This document shows, piece by piece, positions 30,642 to 32,208 of a DNA stretch of 32,208 nucleotides. Numbering within the stretch: position 1 is the stretch's first letter; every line of letters begins with the position of its first letter. The stretch is from Candidatus Latescibacterota bacterium (GTDB lineage: Bacteria > Latescibacterota > UBA2968 > UBA8231): the NCBI GenBank assembly GCA_022819745.1, contig JAJEGS010000010.1, positions 1-32,208 on the forward strand, in the 5' to 3' direction. The position numbers were made by a program, and so were the translations under genes. The notes under the pieces were generated by a model. It was not told where the DNA came from. It worked only from the letters and a program-made list of their open reading frames with translations, and ran no database searches.

Positions 30642-32069
30642 TCAACTGCGGTCGATGCGATAGAGCGCGAAGGGCAGAGGCACGAACTCGACTGGGACAT
30701 TTTGATCGGCCAGCATCTTCTGACTGACATAGCGGGCTGCAGCAAACACCAAATGACGGTCTTCTGGCACTGTTACCGCAAACTCCTTCGCGCGGGTCAG
30801 TGTAAGAGCAGCATCGGGCGATTTCAGCCAGTCCAGATCAGCCTTGTAGATCAGCCAGACATGCTGTCCGTCAGCCTCTCCGAGATAAAAATCTGCCTCG
30901 CGTAGTTTCGCGGAATCAAGGGCGCGGTTGGTCGCCATATTGAAAAGTATTGCGCCAAGCTGTTCCCAAGGCGGCAGATTCTCGCCGCTGAGGAGTTGGT
31001 CAAGCTCCACCGGCTTGCCTAGGGTGCAATAGGTAAACGAACCGCCAAGACCCTCGGCCCATTTGTCAACCGACTTCTCACCAGTGACAATCAACTCGCC
31101 GTTCTTGACCTGCTTTTTGACTCGGTCGTACTCGTGGCCGTACAGGTTCTCGATCTGCCCAATTTTTTCAATCAGATTTCCCGCCTTTCGTAGCTTATAC
31201 CAAGTGATCTTCTCTCGCATCAGTTCCGTTCGTTGCGTGCCTGTGAAAGCATAACCATTGATGACACGGCGAACCCGCTCGGCTGTCAGTTGATCGGCAT
31301 AGTCTTCCATCTCGACGAGAATGAAACGGCGGTTGCCGCCGTCGCGCCTGTTGGTTTCAAGAACGGCTTCAGCGGTCGTCCCGGATCCCGCGAAAGAGTC
31401 AAGAACTATGGCGTTTTTACTAGGGTGTTGCTCTATTACAAACTGAACAATTTCGGGAGGTTTTGGAAAATCGAGGTCTCGGCTACCGTCTCGGTTGCCC
31501 ATGATCCTCTCAAGGGCATCTGTGCCATTCCGTGTAAAGATCGGCCGATCTACAACGCTGGACACGTTCGTACGACTCCCCATTTCAGACAAAAACACCT
31601 TCTCCCTTGGTCTACCGGATACATCTGCTGGCCAAAGAATTTTCCCTTCCGTAATCAATTGCGACATTGTCTCTGGCCTATATCTCCAGCCGCGGTTAGG
31701 GCATCCGTAGTTTATTCCTGTTTCGGGATTTATTAAATCAAAGTGAAGGTTTGGGCGTCCCTCCTTTGATGCTAGCCCCACCATATTGCCGCTTGACCAC
31801 GGTCCTCGCTCATCTTGGTCGGGATTCGAGTAGTTCGTTTCGAGCCGCCCTTCGCCGGAGATTTTTTTACCGAAAACTGAAATATACTCGTGATCGTTAG
31901 ACATCCCGCTTGTATTTCTGTTGTCTTTATTCTGCCTTGATTTCCAAATAAATTGGCCAATGAAATTTTCTTCTCCGAAAATATCTCTCAGCATCTCCAT
32001 AAGTCTCGAATTTTCAATATCGTTATTCGAGACAAATATCAGGCCATCGTCCGCCAATAAGTCATGCAG
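30642..32069 (-). pseudogene. Type III DNA methyltransferase Mod, 5' end removed by an IS
   Basis: About 476 residues remain of a beta-class adenine methyltransferase of type III systems. The frame is open to the IS boundary, reading LHDLLADDGLIFVSNND, and meets an in-frame TAG exactly where the IS terminus CTAAGTACACGACA begins (32,070); a TTG at 32057 would be the first usable start. Present are the region after motif IV and motif I in VLDSFAGSGTTAEAVLE (about 222-228 from the TTG). In this class motif IV (DPPY) lies N-terminal of what is left, so the catalytic motif has been cut off. The intact protein would be some 100-200 residues longer. Confidence 0.85.
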
Positions 32070-32208
32070 CTAAGTACACGACAGTAATGTAAGTTGTGGT
32101 ACGGCCCTGCTTTAGGTTTTATTTGCAATCGCCCAAGATTGCATTTAAATCCTAAATACAGGAGCCGCACCGTGCTTATTCATATGCTAAAGAAAGCCCT
32201 CATGCAAG
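32070..32208 (+). mobile_element. 5' end of an IS4-like element (partial)
   Basis: The terminus CTAAGTACACGACA matches the inverted ends of the remnant at 19,212-19,653 at 13 of 14 bases. Inside lies a hairpin with arms TTTAGG/CCTAAA and GCAATC/GATTGC, then AGGAG (32160-32164) and a GTG at 32172 opening a transposase frame (MLIHMLKKALMQ) cut by the window edge. The layout (AGGAG, 7 bases, GTG, then an M-LKKA-type start) parallels the remnant transposase. The element disrupts the mod gene. Confidence 0.75.
32172..32208 (+). CDS. IS4-like transposase, N-terminal start (partial)
   Basis: Twelve residues are visible (MLIHMLKKALMQ), beginning with GTG after AGGAG at 7 bases. The similarity to the start of the remnant transposase (VNCMNSLKKA) supports the call; nothing else of the protein is in the window. 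Confidence 0.5.
   Translation, partial: MLIHMLKKALMQ

Overview
The window is bacterial DNA. Its left two thirds is GC-rich chromosome with tightly packed genes, many overlapping by 1-4 bases. Its right third is an accessory island of toxin-antitoxin (TA) debris, insertion sequences and defence genes. The gene mix (class A penicillin-binding protein, sulfatase, DUF362 protein, cobalt-type nitrile hydratase, XPB-Bax1 pair, xylose-isomerase-like TIM barrel) suits an uncultured environmental bacterium. A Latescibacterota- or Poribacteria-like lineage is my guess from gene content alone and should be treated as weak.

Region 1 (1-17,670): the tail of an IS30-type transposase is followed by a SelA-like PLP enzyme, a penicillin-binding protein 1A with a small membrane-anchored partner, a fibronectin-III lipoprotein and a CCA-adding-type tRNA nucleotidyltransferase. 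A long minus-strand run then carries XPB helicase, Bax1-like DUF790 nuclease, nitrile hydratase beta, alpha and accessory subunits, and a homocysteine methyltransferase/methylene-THF reductase. Plus-strand genes follow: DUF362 protein, an orphan ribbon-helix-helix antitoxin, a sulfatase overlapping fdhD, a second orphan antitoxin, and a two-gene unit ending in a retropepsin-like aspartic protease.

Region 2 (17,671-22,400): an AT-rich insert has a textbook sigma70 promoter, several inverted repeats and a candidate structured RNA (18,091-18,248) upstream of an unrecognised 277-residue protein. Around it lie a decayed YgiT fragment, an IS4-like remnant with 16-bp inverted ends, a PIN-toxin fragment, an intact YgiT-type zinc finger gene, a TIM-barrel gene, and a VapBC-type pair lying between an internally deleted GNAT copy and the intact GNAT gene.

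Region 3 (22,414-32,208): a defence island. On the minus strand an XRE regulator, an ImmA/IrrE metallopeptidase and an ExoI-like DEDDh exonuclease are coupled by 4-base overlaps. Divergent from them, behind a TTGACA-N17-TATACT promoter, is a four-gene plus-strand operon: tandem ubiquitin-like protein, E2-like, JAB/JAMM peptidase and ThiF/E1-like. This is a bacterial ubiquitin-like conjugation system and the most interesting content of the window. No CD-NTase is nearby, so it is not CBASS; it resembles the Bil/Bub class but has the order Ubl-E2-JAB-E1. A type III restriction-modification locus follows on the minus strand. Its res gene is intact, but its mod gene is cut at its 5' end by another IS related to the remnant in region 2.

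How the genes may work together (inference): the XRE/ImmA pair could act as a cleavable-repressor switch for one or both flanking operons, as CapH/CapP does in some CBASS loci. The JAB peptidase could trim the Ubl C-terminal tail before the E1 and E2 attach it to targets.
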